From Flavobacterium sp. FEMGT703F (GTDB taxonomy: Bacteria > Bacteroidota > Bacteroidia > Flavobacteriales > Flavobacteriaceae): a stretch of DNA of 64,000 nucleotides. The translations under genes were made by a program, and so were the position numbers. This document shows, piece by piece, positions 1 to 8,775 of the stretch. Position 1 is the stretch's first letter; every line of letters starts with the position of its first letter. The notes beneath the pieces are model-generated. The model saw nothing but the letters and a program-made list of their open reading frames with translations. It had not been told where the DNA came from and ran no database searches. The stretch lies in NCBI GenBank assembly GCA_002786385.1, contig PGCN01000012.1:248001-312000 (forward strand), given 5' to 3'.

Positions 1-145
1 CTTGAAAAAAAATCGTCACGATTACAACACTGAGCGCTCTTTAGTTCTTTTAGTAGGTAAAAGAAGAAGTCTTTTAGATTACTTGAAGAAAAAAGATATC
101 AACAGATATCGTGAGATTATCAAAGAATTAGGTATTAGAAAATAA
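1..145 (+). CDS. rpsO: 30S ribosomal protein S15 (3' end only)
   Basis: The window opens inside this gene. The reading frame from base 2 ends at TAA 143-145 and gives about 47 C-terminal residues, including the S15 stretch RRSLLDYLKKKD followed by a terminal YREIIKELGIRK. S15 binds the central domain of 16S rRNA early in 30S assembly. An rpsO-pnp order is common in bacteria and fits the gene that follows, although a terminator separates the two here. The start and N-terminus lie outside the window. Confidence 0.95.
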   Translation, partial: LKKNRHDYNTERSLVLLVGKRRSLLDYLKKKDINRYREIIKELGIRK

Positions 146-154
146 TACATATCT

Positions 155-185
155 AAAGAGGTGCTTGCGCGCCTCTTTTTGTTTT
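155..185 (+). terminator. rho-independent terminator after rpsO
   Basis: AAAGAGGTGC (155-164) pairs with GCGCCTCTTT (169-178), with one G-T pair and a 4-nt loop, and is followed by TTGTTTT. It lies 9 nt after the rpsO stop and should separate rpsO from pnp transcription. Confidence 0.8.
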
Positions 186-220
186 AAAAATAAAAGAAAA
201 GTTTCGGTTTTTCATTGGGT

Positions 221-256
221 TACAAACAACTACTACAACAACTACAACACAACTAA
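221..256 (+). other. low-G, CAA/ACT triplet-rich pnp leader
   Basis: About 36 nt made almost only of A, C and T triplets (ACAAC, TACTAC, AACTAC) lie 28-63 nt upstream of the pnp start. Such a sequence cannot form internal stems. In a lineage that rarely uses Shine-Dalgarno sequences, an unstructured leader could help ribosome loading. That role is inference; only the composition is observed. Confidence 0.35.
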
Positions 257-283
257 CCTAATTGTTTAAACGAATTAATTTTT

Positions 284-2461
284 ATGATTCCAAAAGTAAC
301 CCAAGAAACAATCGATTTGGGAGATGGGAGAACCATCTTAATCGAAACCGGTAAATTAGCCAAACAAGCAGACGGTTCTGTTGTTGTTAGATTAGGCGAC
401 TGTATGCTTTTAGCCACAGCCGTATCTGCCAGAACTTCAAACCCTGGTGTTGATTTTTTACCGTTAACGGTAGATTACCGTGAAAAATTTGCCGCCGCAG
501 GACGTTTTCCGGGAGGTTTTTTCAAAAGAGAAGCCCGTCCAAGTGACAGCGAAGTATTAACCATGCGTTTAGTAGACCGTGTATTGCGTCCGCTATTTCC
601 GAATGATTACCATGCTGAAACTCAGGTAATGATTCAATTAATGTCGCATGACGAAAACGTAATGCCGGATGCTTTAGCCGGTTTAGCCGCTTCTGCTGCC
701 TTAGCTGTTTCCGACATTCCTTTCTACAACTTAATTTCTGAAGTACGCGTAGCCCGTGTAGACGGAAAATTTATCATCAACCCAAGCAGAGCACAATTGG
801 AATTATCTGATATCGATATGATGATTGGCGCTTCTTTAGATTCAGTGGCGATGGTAGAAGGTGAGATGAAAGAAATCTCAGAAGCAGAAATGGTAGAAGC
901 TATCAAGTTTGCTCACGAAGCTATCAAAGTTCAAATCCAAGCTCAATTAAGACTGCAAGAAGCTTTCGGTAAAAAAGAAATTCGTACTTACGAAGGAGAA
1001 CCGGAAGACGAAGCAGTTTATGCCAAAGTAAAAGCAGCCGCTTATGACAAATGTTATGCGATTGCACAAGAAGCTTCTGGAAAAAGCGAAAGAGGCGAAA
1101 AATTTGCAGCAGTTAAAGAAGAGTGTAAAGCCTTATTTACAGATGAAGAATACGCTGAAAACGCTGACTTAGCCGGACTGGTTGGTAAATATTTTTACAA
1201 AACCAACAAAGAAGCCGTTCGTAACGTAATCCTTGAAAAAGGTATCCGTTTAGACGGTAGAAAAACAACCGAAATCAGACCTATTTGGTGTGAAACGGAT
1301 TACTTACCATCAGTGCATGGTTCATCGTTGTTTACTCGTGGAGAAACACAAGCCTTGGCAACGGTAACTTTAGGAACTTCCAGAGAAGCCAACCAAATCG
1401 ACTCGCCATCTGAACAAGGTGAAGAAAAATTCTATTTACACTATAATTTCCCACCATTCTCAACCGGTGAAGCCAAACCTTTAAGAGGAACTTCGCGTAG
1501 AGAAGTAGGTCACGGAAACTTAGCTCAAAGAGCTTTGAAAAATATGATTCCTGCCGATTGTCCTTACACCATCCGTATTGTATCTGAAGTATTAGAATCT
1601 AACGGTTCCTCTTCAATGGCTACGGTATGTGCCGGGACTATGGCCTTGATGGATGCCGGAGTTCAAATGATCAAACCGGTTTCCGGAATTGCCATGGGAT
1701 TGATTACAGATGGTCAGAAATTTGCGGTATTGTCAGATATCTTAGGAGATGAAGATCACTTAGGTGACATGGACTTCAAAGTAACCGGAACCAAAGACGG
1801 TATCACCGCTTGTCAAATGGACATCAAAATTGACGGATTGCGTTATGACATCATGGAACAAGCTTTAAACCAAGCTCGTGACGGTCGTATGCACATCTTA
1901 GGCAAATTGGTAGAAACCATTGCCACACCAAGACCTGACGTTAAGAAACACGCTCCGAAAATCATCATGAGAACCATTCCGGGTAACTTCATCGGTGCCT
2001 TAATCGGACCGGGCGGAAAAGTGATTCAAGAATTACAAAAAGCTACCGGAACTACTATCGTAATCAACGAAGTAGATGAACAAGGTGTAGTGGAAATTTT
2101 AGGAACAGATCCGGACGGAATTGCAGCTGTATTAGCCAAAATAGATTCTATCATCTTCAAACCTGAAGTTGGTGAAGCTTACGAGGTGAAAGTAATTAAA
2201 ATGCTTGACTTTGGAGCCGTGGTAGAATATACTGCAGCACCAGGTAACGAAGTATTATTACACGTATCCGAATTGGCTTGGGAAAGAACTGAAAACGTTG
2301 CTGACGTGGTAAAAATGGGCGATGTGTTTATGGTAAAATACTTAGGTGTTGACCCTAAAACCCGCAAAGAAAAAGTGTCGAAAAAAGCCCTTTTACCAAG
2401 ACCTCCAAGAGATGAAAATCGTCCTCCTAGAGAAGATAAAAAAGACGCTCCAAAGGGTTAA
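284..2461 (+). CDS. pnp: polynucleotide phosphorylase
   Basis: This 725-residue enzyme degrades RNA 3'-to-5' by phosphorolysis and can also add tails. It acts as a ring-shaped trimer in the cytoplasm. The expected domains appear in order: a first RNase PH-like domain (about 12-140), a helical linker, a second RNase PH domain (about 325-545), a KH domain with GPGG (about 575), and an S1 domain from about 630. The tail is rich in proline and charged residues ([11 protein letters not shown]). Length is normal for the family. It follows rpsO as in many bacteria, but has its own leader after the rpsO terminator and its own terminator downstream. Confidence 0.97.
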   Translation: MIPKVTQETIDLGDGRTILIETGKLAKQADGSVVVRLGDCMLLATAVSARTSNPGVDFLPLTVDYREKFAAAGRFPGGFFKREARPSDSEVLTMRLVDRVLRPLFPNDYHAETQVMIQLMSHDENVMPDALAGLAASAALAVSDIPFYNLISEVRVARVDGKFIINPSRAQLELSDIDMMIGASLDSVAMVEGEMKEISEAEMVEAIKFAHEAIKVQIQAQLRLQEAFGKKEIRTYEGEPEDEAVYAKVKAAAYDKCYAIAQEASGKSERGEKFAAVKEECKALFTDEEYAENADLAGLVGKYFYKTNKEAVRNVILEKGIRLDGRKTTEIRPIWCETDYLPSVHGSSLFTRGETQALATVTLGTSREANQIDSPSEQGEEKFYLHYNFPPFSTGEAKPLRGTSRREVGHGNLAQRALKNMIPADCPYTIRIVSEVLESNGSSSMATVCAGTMALMDAGVQMIKPVSGIAMGLITDGQKFAVLSDILGDEDHLGDMDFKVTGTKDGITACQMDIKIDGLRYDIMEQALNQARDGRMHILGKLVETIATPRPDVKKHAPKIIMRTIPGNFIGALIGPGGKVIQELQKATGTTIVINEVDEQGVVEILGTDPDGIAAVLAKIDSIIFKPEVGEAYEVKVIKMLDFGAVVEYTAAPGNEVLLHVSELAWERTENVADVVKMGDVFMVKYLGVDPKTRKEKVSKKALLPRPPRDENRPPREDKKDAPKG

Positions 2462-2484
2462 TCCAATTCAAATATTAATTCATA

Positions 2485-2527
2485 AAAAATCCCGATTCAT
2501 TAGTTTGAATCGGGATTTTTATTTTTT
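2485..2527 (+). terminator. rho-independent terminator after pnp
   Basis: AAAAATCCCGATTCA (2485-2499) pairs with TGAATCGGGATTTTT (2506-2520), a 15-bp perfect stem with a 6-nt loop followed by more T residues. It lies 24 nt after the pnp stop. Confidence 0.9.
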
Positions 2528-2552
2528 TTACTTTTTTTGTAACTTTTAGACT

Positions 2553-2594
2553 CCTCCTTACGTACAACCACCCGAACACTTTAAAGAAAAGGAG
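2553..2594 (+). promoter_or_regulatory. rpoD leader with strong Shine-Dalgarno and anti-SD-like segment
   Basis: AAAGGAG (2588-2594) lies 7 nt before the rpoD ATG, an ideal Shine-Dalgarno position. Strong SDs are uncommon in this lineage. Upstream, CCTCCTT (2553-2559) repeats the 16S anti-SD core, and its CTCCTT (2554-2559) is exactly complementary to AAGGAG (2589-2594) across a 29-nt loop. The two could pair and hide the SD. The pairing and any regulation are inference; the sequences are directly visible. Confidence 0.5.
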
Positions 2595-2601
2595 AACATA
2601 A

Positions 2602-3465
2602 ATGAGACAGCTCAAAATCACCAAGCAGGTTACCAATCGTGAAACCGCGTCCTTAGACAAGTACCTACAAGAAATCGGAAAAGTGGATTTGATCACGGCT
2701 GATGAAGAAGTGGAATTAGCACAACGCATCAAAGCCGGAGACCAAAGAGCCTTAGAGAAATTGACCAAAGCCAACCTACGTTTCGTAGTTTCCGTGGCTA
2801 AACAATACCAAAACCAAGGGTTAACCCTACCCGATTTGATCAACGAAGGAAATTTAGGATTGATCAAGGCCGCTCAACGTTTTGACGAAACCCGTGGATT
2901 TAAATTCATTTCTTATGCCGTTTGGTGGATTCGCCAATCCATTCTTCAAGCTTTGGCCGAACAATCTCGTATCGTTCGTTTGCCTTTGAACAAAATCGGT
3001 TCTATCAATAAAATCAACAAAATGTACGCTTTGTTAGAACAATCTAACGAACGTGCGCCTTCAGCGGAAGAAATTGCTAAAGAGCTAGACATGACGGTTA
3101 ACGACGTAAAAGAGTCTATGAAAAACTCAGGACGTCATTTATCCATGGACGCGCCTTTAGTGGAAGGTGAAGATTCAAACCTATACGATGTATTGCGTTC
3201 AGGCGAATCTCCAAATCCAGACCGCGAATTGATTCACGAGTCTTTACGCACCGAAATCGAAAGATCTTTGGAAACTTTAACACCGCGTGAAGCCGATGTA
3301 GTACGTTTATATTTCGGTTTAGGTGACCAACACCCAATGACCTTGGAAGAAATCGGAGAAACCTTCGATTTAACCCGTGAGCGTGTTCGTCAAATTAAAG
3401 AAAAAGCAATCCGCAGATTAAAACATACTTCCAGAAGTAAAATTTTAAAAACATACTTGGGATAA
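2602..3465 (+). CDS. rpoD: primary sigma-70 factor of RNA polymerase
   Basis: At 287 residues this is the short primary sigma factor typical of Bacteroidota, without region 1.1 or the large non-conserved insert. Region 1.2 begins near residue 17 ([16 protein letters not shown]). Region 2 spans about 55-120 and includes [15 protein letters not shown] and the -10-binding helix with [10 protein letters not shown]. Region 3 follows. Region 4.2 ends the protein with a helix-turn-helix ([19 protein letters not shown]). It should direct transcription from the TAnnTTTG promoters seen across this window. The start is fixed by a Shine-Dalgarno 7 nt upstream. It is flanked by terminators, so it is probably monocistronic. 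Confidence 0.96.
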   Translation: MRQLKITKQVTNRETASLDKYLQEIGKVDLITADEEVELAQRIKAGDQRALEKLTKANLRFVVSVAKQYQNQGLTLPDLINEGNLGLIKAAQRFDETRGFKFISYAVWWIRQSILQALAEQSRIVRLPLNKIGSINKINKMYALLEQSNERAPSAEEIAKELDMTVNDVKESMKNSGRHLSMDAPLVEGEDSNLYDVLRSGESPNPDRELIHESLRTEIERSLETLTPREADVVRLYFGLGDQHPMTLEEIGETFDLTRERVRQIKEKAIRRLKHTSRSKILKTYLG

Positions 3466-3520
3466 TCCCAACAACCGCAACAACAGTCTGATTAACTGTT
3501 CGTTTTTTGATTGATGATTG

Positions 3521-3552
3521 AAACTCCGGCTGATTACCGGAGTTTTATTTTT
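3521..3552 (+). terminator. rho-independent terminator after rpoD
   Basis: AAACTCCGG (3521-3529) pairs with CCGGAGTTT (3537-3545), a 9-bp stem with a 7-nt loop followed by TATTTTTT. It lies 56 nt after the rpoD stop. Confidence 0.85.
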
Positions 3553-3555
3553 TAC

Positions 3556-3644
3556 ACGGCAAATAAAACTCCAGTCTGTTCGCTACGCTCGAGTTTAGCT
3601 TCGCTCAGTTTGCCTTTGGCTCGTGTCCGGAGTTTTATTTTTAT
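3556..3644. repeat. inverted-repeat segment in the rpoD-rpe gap
   Basis: AAATAAAACTCC (3561-3572) is perfectly complementary to GGAGTTTTATTT (3629-3640), enclosing about 56 nt with GC-rich short repeats (TTCGCTACGCTC, TTCGCTCAG). The right arm nearly copies the rpoD terminator's 3' arm. Together with the element at 3645-3750, it fills the gap between rpoD and rpe. No protein-coding gene is convincing in 3466-3861. Confidence 0.5.
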
Positions 3645-3750
3645 GGCGTGCCCTTTCAGGTCAGGCTTTCGGCTTTATCTTTTTTGTCACACCGAGCGCA
3701 GTCGAGGTGCTATTTCCCTCAAAAAAGGATACCGCCTCAATCCTTCACGC
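3645..3750 (+). repeat. dispersed palindromic element, copy E1
   Basis: The ends pair: GCGTG (3646-3650) with CACGC (3746-3750). Inside, TATCTTTTTT and AAAAAAGGATA form a second pair of arms around a centre that carries, on the minus strand, a close variant of the 26-bp motif found at 17092 and 41718. Left-half segments (GGTCAGGCTTTC, then CTTTTTTGT) match the element at 12354, and the reverse complement aligns along the element at 17050. No reading frame in it looks like a protein. It is probably a non-autonomous repeat of unknown type. Confidence 0.65.
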
Positions 3751-3803
3751 AAACCCTCCTAAAATTCAACCCAAACTTTCCAAATGAACTTCCCCAAAAA
3801 ACC

Positions 3804-3835
3804 TTGCGAACTTTGCAGTTAAAACCCTAATTTTG
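3804..3835 (+). promoter_or_regulatory. candidate rpe promoter
   Basis: TAATTTTG (3828-3835) matches the Bacteroidota -7 consensus TAnnTTTG exactly. TTG (3804-3806) lies 21 nt upstream, within the usual spacing range for the -33 element. The leader to the rpe ATG would be about 20 nt. Confidence 0.5.
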
Positions 3836-3861
3836 CACTAACAACACACAGCTACTATACA

Positions 3862-4524
3862 ATGAAAAACACACTTATTGCACCTTCCGTTTTAGCCGCC
3901 GATTTTGCCAACTTGCAACGCGACATCGAAATGATCAATGCCAGTGAAGCCGATTGGTTCCACATCGACATTATGGACGGCGTTTTTGTACCTAATATTT
4001 CTTTCGGTATGCCGGTTTTACAAGCCATTACCAAACACGCAAAAAAAACGATAGATGTGCATTTGATGATTGTTGACCCTGATCGATACATCAAAACTTT
4101 TGCCGCTTTAGGAGCTAATATATTGACCGTTCATTATGAAGCTTGCACTCATTTACACCGAACCTTACAAGCTATTAAAGCCGAAGGCATGAAAGCCGGC
4201 GTAGCATTAAATCCGCATACCAACGTAAGTTTGTTGGAAGATGTAATTAAAGATATTGACTTGGTTTGCGTTATGAGTGTTAACCCGGGTTTCGGCGGAC
4301 AATCTTATATTGAAAACACTTATTCAAAAGTGGAAAAACTCAAGGAATTAATTATCCGCAAAGGCGCTTCTACTCTAATTGAAATAGACGGCGGCGTGAC
4401 CGATAAAAATGCCAAACAATTAGTCCAAGCCGGTGCTGACGTTTTGGTAGCCGGCAGTTATGTTTTTGGCGCACAAAACCCAACACAAACCATAGCCGAT
4501 CTTAAAAAAACCACAGCCCTATAA
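3862..4524 (+). CDS. rpe: ribulose-phosphate 3-epimerase
   Basis: This 220-residue TIM-barrel enzyme interconverts ribulose 5-phosphate and xylulose 5-phosphate in the pentose phosphate pathway. Family signatures are clear: SVLAADFANL at the N-terminus, the metal and catalytic segment FHIDIMDGVFVPN (His34, Asp36, Asp39), the DVHLMI strand, VNPGFGGQ, and the second catalytic Asp in EIDGGV followed by the phosphate loop AGSYVFG. Length is standard. It has its own promoter candidate and meets the GntR regulator tail to tail with only 5 nt between the stops. Confidence 0.96.
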   Translation: MKNTLIAPSVLAADFANLQRDIEMINASEADWFHIDIMDGVFVPNISFGMPVLQAITKHAKKTIDVHLMIVDPDRYIKTFAALGANILTVHYEACTHLHRTLQAIKAEGMKAGVALNPHTNVSLLEDVIKDIDLVCVMSVNPGFGGQSYIENTYSKVEKLKELIIRKGASTLIEIDGGVTDKNAKQLVQAGADVLVAGSYVFGAQNPTQTIADLKKTTAL

Positions 4525-4529
4525 TCGCT

Positions 4530-5528
4530 TTAGAGAGAGTTTCTTAAAATTAGTGTAGCGTTGTTTTTAACACGCAACTTCGAATTGGTGTTAATCATGT
4601 TCGCCAGTATTCTACCCATTGCTTTAAAATCAGTTGAAATGGTTGTAATGCCGTTTTCTACCACTTTTTTTAACGGAGTATCGTTGTAGGATATGATGCC
4701 GTAATCAAGCCCTAATACTAAATTTTGAAGTTTCGCCTGCTCTATCACATTCACTAAATGGCGGTCATTGGGAATGATAAACAAACTCCCGTTCCGAATA
4801 GCATCGCTTTCAAATGACGAAACTACTTGGTGAGCGCAATCATTTTCTAAACAAAACTTTACAAAGCCATTAACCATTCCGACCGGTTCTTTCTCTCCCG
4901 GAAAAATCAAAATCAACTCGGAATATTGCTTTATCTTTTCCAATCCTAAAGTCAACGCATCATACATATCCGTCACAAAGTCTTGATAAACGGCAGGAAA
5001 TCCCTTGAACAATTCATTGGTTTGGTCTAAAACATAAGTATCATTTAAAGGCAATGATGCAACAACATCAACTGGAATTTCCAAATTGGACGGCATAAGG
5101 ATAAATTTCGAATAATTCCCTTTGCTTTCGTCAACCAGTTTCTTAAACATCTCCAAATTAAAATGATGAAAGAAAATATCAATTTGAAAGTTCTTGTTCA
5201 CATGAGAAAGAAATGAATTGTACAAATCTTCTTTAAAGGTATTCAACTCATCGAACAAGAGAAATATTCTTTGTTCCAAAGTAAACTCAACACTCTTAAC
5301 ATAATAGCCTTTACCTAAAACAGCGTAAATAATACCACGCTTTTTCAATTCCTCATAAGCCAATAAAACCGTATCACGCGAAATAGAAAACTCCAAACTA
5401 ACTTTATTTACCGACGGCAACTTGTCTTCTCTTTTCAATCGCTTCTCGGCTATAGCCATCTCAACCGACAACACGATTTGTTTGTATTTGGGTTGCGCAG
5501 ATTGGCTATTTATGGTGATGATTTTCAT
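4530..5528 (-). CDS. GntR-type regulator with sugar-binding-like domain
   Basis: The first about 75 residues form a GntR winged helix (PKYKQIVLSVEMAI, KLPSVNKVSLEFSISRDTVLLAYEEL, and a wing with GKGYYV). The remaining about 250 residues resemble a LacI/periplasmic-binding-like effector domain with regular alternation of strands and helices (LGLDYGIISYNDTPL, ITTISTDFKAMGRI). This two-part design is common for carbohydrate-responsive regulators in Bacteroidota. It is divergent from galM and the galactan genes, with about 100 nt between starts, so it probably controls them in response to galactose or a galacto-oligosaccharide. The effector is inferred from context only. Confidence 0.85.
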   Translation of the reverse strand: MKIITINSQSAQPKYKQIVLSVEMAIAEKRLKREDKLPSVNKVSLEFSISRDTVLLAYEELKKRGIIYAVLGKGYYVKSVEFTLEQRIFLLFDELNTFKEDLYNSFLSHVNKNFQIDIFFHHFNLEMFKKLVDESKGNYSKFILMPSNLEIPVDVVASLPLNDTYVLDQTNELFKGFPAVYQDFVTDMYDALTLGLEKIKQYSELILIFPGEKEPVGMVNGFVKFCLENDCAHQVVSSFESDAIRNGSLFIIPNDRHLVNVIEQAKLQNLVLGLDYGIISYNDTPLKKVVENGITTISTDFKAMGRILANMINTNSKLRVKNNATLILRNSL

Positions 5529-5631
5529 GCTTGTGCAATTAACTGGTGGTAAGGTACAAAAAAACCGGTAGGTAGTGGTATGGATACAAAAGATTAAATC
5601 ATACTTTCGTTATAAGATTGATAAAAAAACC

Positions 5632-6684
5632 ATGCTTAAAAACCACATTTCACAAAATTACCTGGGTCTAAATGGGAAATTCTTCGGGTTGACACCCGAG
5701 AATCAAGAGGTGTTTTGCTACACTTTAGCCAATAAACAGGGTATGGAAGTGAGTGTAATTAATTACGGCGCCACCATAACATCCATCAAAATCCCGAATT
5801 CAAATGGCCTAAAAACCGATGTGGTTTTGGGATTCGACAAACTGGAAGACTACATCAAATCGTTCGATTTACCGAGCGCACCTTATTTGGGAGCCGTAGT
5901 TGGCAGATACGCAGGCAGGATAAACAAAGCTTCATTTATTTTAAACGGCGAAAAAATCCAATTGACCCAAAACCACAATACGCATCAAATTCATGGTGGC
6001 GAAAGCGGTTTCAGTCAAAAAGTATGGACAATAAAACGCATTCCTTCAGATGAAAACCAATCCATTACTTTAGAATATTTGAGCTGTCACAATGAAGAAA
6101 ATTTCCCGGGAACGTTAACCATAAGCGTAACTTATACCCTGACTGACAAAAATGAATTAATAGTTGACTTTTCAGCAAAATCAACCGAAGACACTGTTGT
6201 TAACCTCACACAACACAGTTACTTTAATTTAAATGGTCATCTGGAAAACATCAACCATCAAAAAGTTACGATTAATGCCAATACCATACTGGAAACCACA
6301 GATGAATTAATCCCGACAGGTAAGTTTATCCCTTTAAAAAATCATGATTACGATTTTTCAACAGCCAAAGATTGTCCGTCAATTATTGACAACACTTTTG
6401 TATTAAACGATAGTAAAGCAGCATCATTATACGGTGAAAAATCAAAGATTAAAATGACAGTTATCACCAACCAACCCGCTGTTCACGTTTACGTCGGCGG
6501 CAACTGTTTTGGACAAATAAAAGGCAAAGAAAATGCCGATTATCATTCAACAAGCGGGATTTGTTTTGAAGCCCAAAACTTTCCCGACGCACCCAATCAC
6601 AGTCATTTTCCAAGTGCTATTTTAAAAAAAGACGAGTGTTATACTCATCAAACTATATTCAAATTTGAAAATCAATTGCCATGA
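5632..6684 (+). CDS. galM: aldose 1-epimerase (mutarotase)
   Basis: This 350-residue galactose mutarotase interconverts beta- and alpha-galactose, the first step before GalK. It shows INYGATITSIKIPN near the N-terminus, the catalytic His region TQHSYFNLNGH, the ring-binding segment THQIHGGESGF, and the C-terminal glutamate in ICFEAQNFPDAPNH. The ATG at 5632 is chosen because the frame further upstream begins with a GTG at 5575 and encodes 19 residues that do not look like a signal peptide or family sequence. No export signal is seen, so it is probably cytoplasmic. Its end overlaps the next start by 4 nt (ATGA), so the two are translationally linked. Confidence 0.93.
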   Translation: MLKNHISQNYLGLNGKFFGLTPENQEVFCYTLANKQGMEVSVINYGATITSIKIPNSNGLKTDVVLGFDKLEDYIKSFDLPSAPYLGAVVGRYAGRINKASFILNGEKIQLTQNHNTHQIHGGESGFSQKVWTIKRIPSDENQSITLEYLSCHNEENFPGTLTISVTYTLTDKNELIVDFSAKSTEDTVVNLTQHSYFNLNGHLENINHQKVTINANTILETTDELIPTGKFIPLKNHDYDFSTAKDCPSIIDNTFVLNDSKAASLYGEKSKIKMTVITNQPAVHVYVGGNCFGQIKGKENADYHSTSGICFEAQNFPDAPNHSHFPSAILKKDECYTHQTIFKFENQLP

Positions 6685-7751
6685 AAAAGTTATTATTTGT
6701 ACTATTATCCATTTCCTTTTTTTCTTGTTCCTCCGACAATAACTCTGAACCGCAACCGCCGGTTGACACCGATGTTTTTATCAGAGGTGCTGACATGTCT
6801 TATCTTCCTTTAATTGAAAGCGAAGGTACCGTTTACAAACACAACGGTGTCAATCAAGATCCAATTACAACACTCAAAAATGCCGGTTGTAACGCTATCA
6901 GAATTCGCTTATGGCAAAACCCATTCGATGGGCATTCGGGCATGGCAGAAGTAAAAACCTTTGCCCAAAGAGTTAAAGCCGCTGGCTTAAAAGTTTGGCT
7001 AACAGTGCATTATTCAGATACTTGGGCCGATCCGGCGCATCAAACCAAACCTGCCGCTTGGCAAAGCTTAACTTTCAGCAGTTTAAAAACGGCTGTTACT
7101 GATTACACCAATTTAGTCATGACCGAAATCAATCCCGATATCATCCAAATCGGAAACGAAACCAACGACGGTATGCTTTGGCCGGAAGGGAAACTTTCTA
7201 CTAATGAAACTCAATATTTAGAGCTCGTTGCTGCCGCTAGTACTGCCATCAGAAGCAAATCAACAACAGCAAAAATCATGTTACACCATGGTGGTTTATC
7301 CGGTTCTGATTGGTTTTTCAGCAAAGTAGCCAACATCGATTACGATTACATCGGTCTTTCATATTACCCGATATGGCACGGTACCAGCTTGGTGACACTT
7401 CAAAATACAATTAACAGTTTGGGACAATTGTACAATAAAAAAGTAATCATCGCCGAGACCGCTTATCCTTTTACTTTTGATTACAACGATTACACCAACA
7501 ACATCATAGGTTTACCAAGCCAAATACTACCGGCTTTTCAAGCCACGCCAACCGGCCAAAAAGGATTTCTTTCCACCATTAAAAACACTGTCACGCAAAG
7601 CAATTACGGTTTAGGTTTTTGCTATTGGGGTAGTGAATGGGTTGCGTTTAGAGGACCAACATCAACCAATGGCTCTTCTTGGGAAAATCAAGCTTTATGG
7701 GATTTTAACAACAACTCTCTTCCGGCTTTGGAAGTCTTTAATGCCGAATAA
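6681..7751 (+). CDS. GH53 arabinogalactan endo-beta-1,4-galactanase, lipoprotein
   Basis: This 356-residue enzyme should cut beta-1,4-galactan. A lipoprotein signal (KKLLFVLLSISFFSC, Cys at residue 16) predicts lipid anchoring, plausibly on the cell surface. The GH53 fold starts with VFIRGADMSYLPLIE. The acid/base is Glu160 in QIGNETNDGMLWPEG and the nucleophile is Glu259 in VIIAETAYPF. Other family marks are IRIRLWQNPF and HYSDTWADP. It is the first of two adjacent GH53 genes. The partner at 7754 lacks the lipobox, which suggests surface and periplasmic division of labour. It overlaps galM by 4 nt. Confidence 0.94.
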   Translation: MKKLLFVLLSISFFSCSSDNNSEPQPPVDTDVFIRGADMSYLPLIESEGTVYKHNGVNQDPITTLKNAGCNAIRIRLWQNPFDGHSGMAEVKTFAQRVKAAGLKVWLTVHYSDTWADPAHQTKPAAWQSLTFSSLKTAVTDYTNLVMTEINPDIIQIGNETNDGMLWPEGKLSTNETQYLELVAAASTAIRSKSTTAKIMLHHGGLSGSDWFFSKVANIDYDYIGLSYYPIWHGTSLVTLQNTINSLGQLYNKKVIIAETAYPFTFDYNDYTNNIIGLPSQILPAFQATPTGQKGFLSTIKNTVTQSNYGLGFCYWGSEWVAFRGPTSTNGSSWENQALWDFNNNSLPALEVFNAE

Positions 7752-7753
7752 TT

Positions 7754-8770
7754 ATGCTGAAAAATCTATTGATTTTAATTGTTTTAGCACTATCGAATGC
7801 CCTTTTTGCGCAACATAAAGAAAATGCTTTTGCTAAAGGCGCAGATGTAGGCTGGCTACCGCAGATGGAAGCCACCGGATACAAATTCTACAACAACAAC
7901 GGCAAAGAAACAGATTGTTTGCAATTACTGAAAGATTTGGGCATGAACTCGATTCGTTTAAGAGTTTGGGTCAATCCGTCCGATGACAAAGCCAGTGGTC
8001 ATTGCAGCAAAGAGGAAACCATAGCCATGGCATTGCGCGCTCAAAAAATGGGATTTCGTATCATGATTAACTTCCATTACTCTGATTCTTGGGCAGACCC
8101 TGCCAAACAATTCAAACCCAAAGCGTGGGAAAAACATTCCTTTGCCGAACTATTGAATGACGTATACAACCATACTTTTGACGTCATCAATGCACTAAAG
8201 GTAGCCGGAGTTACTCCGGAATGGGTTCAAGTAGGCAACGAAATCCCGGGCGGTATGCTATGGCCGGAAGGTAGCACCGATAATTGGCCGCAACTCGGAC
8301 AGTTATTAAACAAAGGTTACGATGCTGTAAAAGCAGTAGATAAAAACATCAAAGTCATCGTACACGTTGACGAAGGAAACAATAATGAAAAGTTCCGAAC
8401 CTTCTTTGACAATGCCACAGCCCAAAAAGTAAGATACGATGTGATTGGCCTATCTTATTATCCGTATTGGATTAAAAAAGACTACACCGAAACCATAGCC
8501 GATTTACAATTTAACCTAAACGACATGGCACAACGTTATGGAAAAGAAGTGATGATAGTGGAAGTGGGCGGCGAAGACGATAAAGTGCAAAACACGCACG
8601 AATTATTGACGGCTACCATCAAAGCCGTTAAAAATGTTCCTAACAACAAAGGAATCGGTGTACTTTACTGGGAACCACAAGGCGCCAGAAGCTGGAGTCA
8701 TTACGCGCTAAGTGCTTGGCAAGCCGATGGTAAACCTTCTCCGGCATTGAACGCTTTCAAAGAAAATTAA
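7754..8770 (+). CDS. GH53 endo-galactanase, secreted
   Basis: This is a second GH53 enzyme of 338 residues, with a classical signal peptide ending near ALFAQ (about residue 20) and no lipobox cysteine. It starts its fold with AFAKGADVGWLPQMEA, keeps IRLRVWVNP and NFHYSDSWADP, and has the acid/base Glu163 in QVGNEIPGGMLWPEG and nucleophile Glu270 in VMIVEVGGE. It begins 2 nt after the first GH53 gene. The two share active-site motifs but differ clearly elsewhere, so they are old paralogues. A periplasmic oligosaccharide substrate is an inference from the signal type. Confidence 0.93.
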   Translation: MLKNLLILIVLALSNALFAQHKENAFAKGADVGWLPQMEATGYKFYNNNGKETDCLQLLKDLGMNSIRLRVWVNPSDDKASGHCSKEETIAMALRAQKMGFRIMINFHYSDSWADPAKQFKPKAWEKHSFAELLNDVYNHTFDVINALKVAGVTPEWVQVGNEIPGGMLWPEGSTDNWPQLGQLLNKGYDAVKAVDKNIKVIVHVDEGNNNEKFRTFFDNATAQKVRYDVIGLSYYPYWIKKDYTETIADLQFNLNDMAQRYGKEVMIVEVGGEDDKVQNTHELLTATIKAVKNVPNNKGIGVLYWEPQGARSWSHYALSAWQADGKPSPALNAFKEN

Positions 8771-8775
8771 TCGCA

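Noticed and set aside
3511-3830. Two plus-strand open frames between rpoD and rpe
   Set aside because: They run through the terminator, an inverted repeat and element E1. Composition is unlike neighbouring proteins and there is no sensible start context.
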